Of a DNA stretch of 6,612 bases, positions 5,686 through 6,612 are shown piece after piece. The position numbers and the translations under genes are program-made. This DNA comes from Actinomycetota bacterium (lineage in GTDB: Bacteria; Actinomycetota; Acidimicrobiia; Acidimicrobiales; Poriferisodalaceae). Location: NCBI GenBank assembly GCA_013151655.1, contig JAADHX010000083.1:1-6612 (forward strand), given 5' to 3'. The first letter of the stretch is position 1. The number at the start of each line of letters is the position of its first letter. Under the pieces are notes generated by a model. It ran no database searches and was not told the DNA's origin. It was given only the letters and a program-made list of their open reading frames with translations.

Positions 5686-6223
5686 GTTCTCTGATGGGTT
5701 CGCTTCTTGTGGTCACTGGTCCACCCGGGGCCGGAAAGTCGACTGTGGCACGCGAATTGGTTGAGACCATGTCGCCGAGCGTTCTAGTTGAAGGCGATGC
5801 GTTTTCGGGTTCCTGGCCAGCGGTGCAATCGAACCGTGGCGGCCCGAAGCCCATGCTCAGAACGAGGTTGTCACCGAGGCCAGCGCTGTTGCCACCGGTC
5901 GTTTCGTCGCACGCTATGACACGGTGTACGACGGGATCGTGGGGCCATGGTTTCTGCCGACGTTTGCCGATGCTGTCGGATCAGTCAGGTTTGACTACGT
6001 GATCTTGTTGCCACCAGCCGAGGTCTGCGTGTCTCGGGTGAGGAGCCGGGAGCGGCACGGGTTCTCCGACGAAGCCGCAACCCGCCAAATGCATGCTCAG
6101 TTCGACGAAGCACAGATAGACGACCGCTATGTCATTCGTGGCGACATCAGTCTGACGGCCCTAGTCGACGAGATAGTCCTTCGACGCAGCCGCGACCAAC
6201 TCACGTTTGAGCGCACTCGCTGA
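5682..6223 (+). pseudogene. P-loop kinase-like ATPase (AAA_33 type), frameshifted
   Basis: Adding one T to the run TTTT at 5802-5805 joins two frames into one protein of about 180 residues. The first part has LLVVTGPPGAGKSTVARELVE (8-28) with the Walker A motif GPPGAGKS, then VLVEGDAF. After the repair the chain continues FFGFLASGAIEPW and then YDTVYDGIVGPWFLPTF. VRFDYVILLPP is the Walker B-side strand. VSRVRSRERHGFSDE, with its Arg residues, looks like the lid of small-molecule kinases, and it ends near DRYVIRGD. The size and order match short AAA_33/zeta-like/nucleoside-kinase-like ATPases; the substrate is unknown. Without the repair the first frame stops at 6002 after a non-homologous tail. 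The break is either a real one-base deletion or a base-calling error in a T run. The start could be ATG 5682 or 5694. It converges on the lipoprotein gene with 22 bases between stops. Confidence 0.82.
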
Positions 6224-6245
6224 AGATACGGCCACAGCAAACCCG

Positions 6246-6612
6246 CTACAGGTGAAATATTCCTGGCGGCCCAAGTTCGATGGCTCCGGCTGGAAATCTC
6301 GACCCGCAGATGTGGCTGGCCGAAAGCCAGATTGCCCGCGCAGCATTCAGCATCAGCTCCAGATCATTGGCGTCACCGCCATCGGCAACAACGAAGTCCG
6401 CAGCAAGCTCAAAGTTGACCTCGGGTACCCACACGTCAACAGAACAGGCCTCGTCGATTCGAGCCGAGATGACGTCGATGTCTCCGAAGTTGGCCCGAAG
6501 TCCGGTGTTACTGAACCAGTTGATCTCCCAAACCTGTATGAGTTCGGCCTTTACCGGAGGCAGCGACTCTTCGGACGCGCCGCTGCTGCAGGCTCCTAAC
6601 GACACTGCCAGC
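6246..6612 (-). CDS. Putative lipoprotein, N-terminus beyond the window
   Basis: An open minus-strand frame that runs off the right edge, with about 121 residues visible. Its first visible residues are LAVSLGACSSG. LGAC is a good lipobox and the Ser/Gly stretch after the Cys (codon 6590-6588) is typical, so this is the end of a signal peptide cut by signal peptidase II. The mature part is about 114 residues, with ELIQVWEINWFSNTGLRANFGDIDV, DEACSVDVWVPEVNFELAADF and a C-terminal ASHICGSRFPAG. The two inner Cys could pair as a disulphide outside the membrane. I recognise no family. A GTG at 6605 would begin inside the signal peptide, so the true start lies outside. A competing open frame on the plus strand covers the same bases, but the lipobox favours this one. 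Confidence 0.62.
   Translation of the reverse strand, partial: LAVSLGACSSGASEESLPPVKAELIQVWEINWFSNTGLRANFGDIDVISARIDEACSVDVWVPEVNFELAADFVVADGGDANDLELMLNAARAIWLSASHICGSRFPAGAIELGPPGIFHL

Noticed and set aside
5796..5812. Programmed -1 frameshift in the kinase
   Set aside because: The site reads GCG TTT TCG in frame and lacks an X XXY YYZ slippery heptamer; no strong downstream hairpin was noticed.
6207..6599. Plus-strand open frame of 130 codons at the right end
   Set aside because: Its GTG start lies inside the kinase gene's 3' end and it has no recognisable domain, while the minus strand encodes a lipobox and a balanced protein composition.

Overview
The window looks like ordinary bacterial chromosome from a moderately GC-rich organism. 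GTG starts, ATGA/GTGA 4-base gene overlaps, GGAGG ribosome sites and at least one gene that looks leaderless all fit an actinobacterium. An Acidimicrobiia-like lineage is my guess from the gene style, not a demonstrated placement. No rRNA, tRNA, CRISPR array, insertion sequence or phage gene is visible.

Layout. (1) 6-2246, plus strand: a two-gene operon of an acyl-CoA-dehydrogenase-fold flavoprotein that lacks the usual catalytic Glu, then a NicX-like (2,5-dihydroxypyridine 5,6-dioxygenase family) iron enzyme. (2) 2250-4170, minus strand, read from right to left: pyrE (orotate phosphoribosyltransferase), a ribbon-helix-helix antitoxin, a VapC-type PIN toxin, and a class I SAM methyltransferase broken by one in-frame TAA. 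The last three genes are joined by 4-base overlaps. A striking four-half-site palindrome sits exactly at the antitoxin start. (3) 4239-4613, plus strand: a DUF4440/SnoaL-like small protein. (4) 4647-5524, minus strand: an ArsR-family repressor and an AHSA1/SRPBCC protein, again with a 4-base overlap, preceded by an AT-rich TTAA-rich stretch that is the likely operator. (5) 5682-6223, plus strand: a small P-loop kinase-like ATPase frameshifted by one missing T in a T run. A 27-codon open frame ends on its start codon. (6) 6246-6612, minus strand: the end of a lipoprotein gene that runs off the window.

How the genes fit together. The first pair could be a hydroxylation and ring-opening (or acyl oxidation) step for an aromatic or N-heterocyclic compound; this rests on family motifs only. 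The toxin-antitoxin pair appears to be inserted behind pyrE and to drive its own transcription from an autoregulated operator, with the methyltransferase as a third, translationally coupled member. The ArsR/AHSA1 pair is a common self-regulated two-gene unit. Two genes with single-site lesions in 6.6 kb suggest either recent decay or sequence errors. Seven of the eleven genes end in TAG, four in TGA and none in TAA, which is unusual for a GC-rich genome.

I see no clear new defence or mobile system. The most interesting items are the hyper-symmetric operator, the toxin-methyltransferase coupling and the flavoprotein/NicX-like pair.
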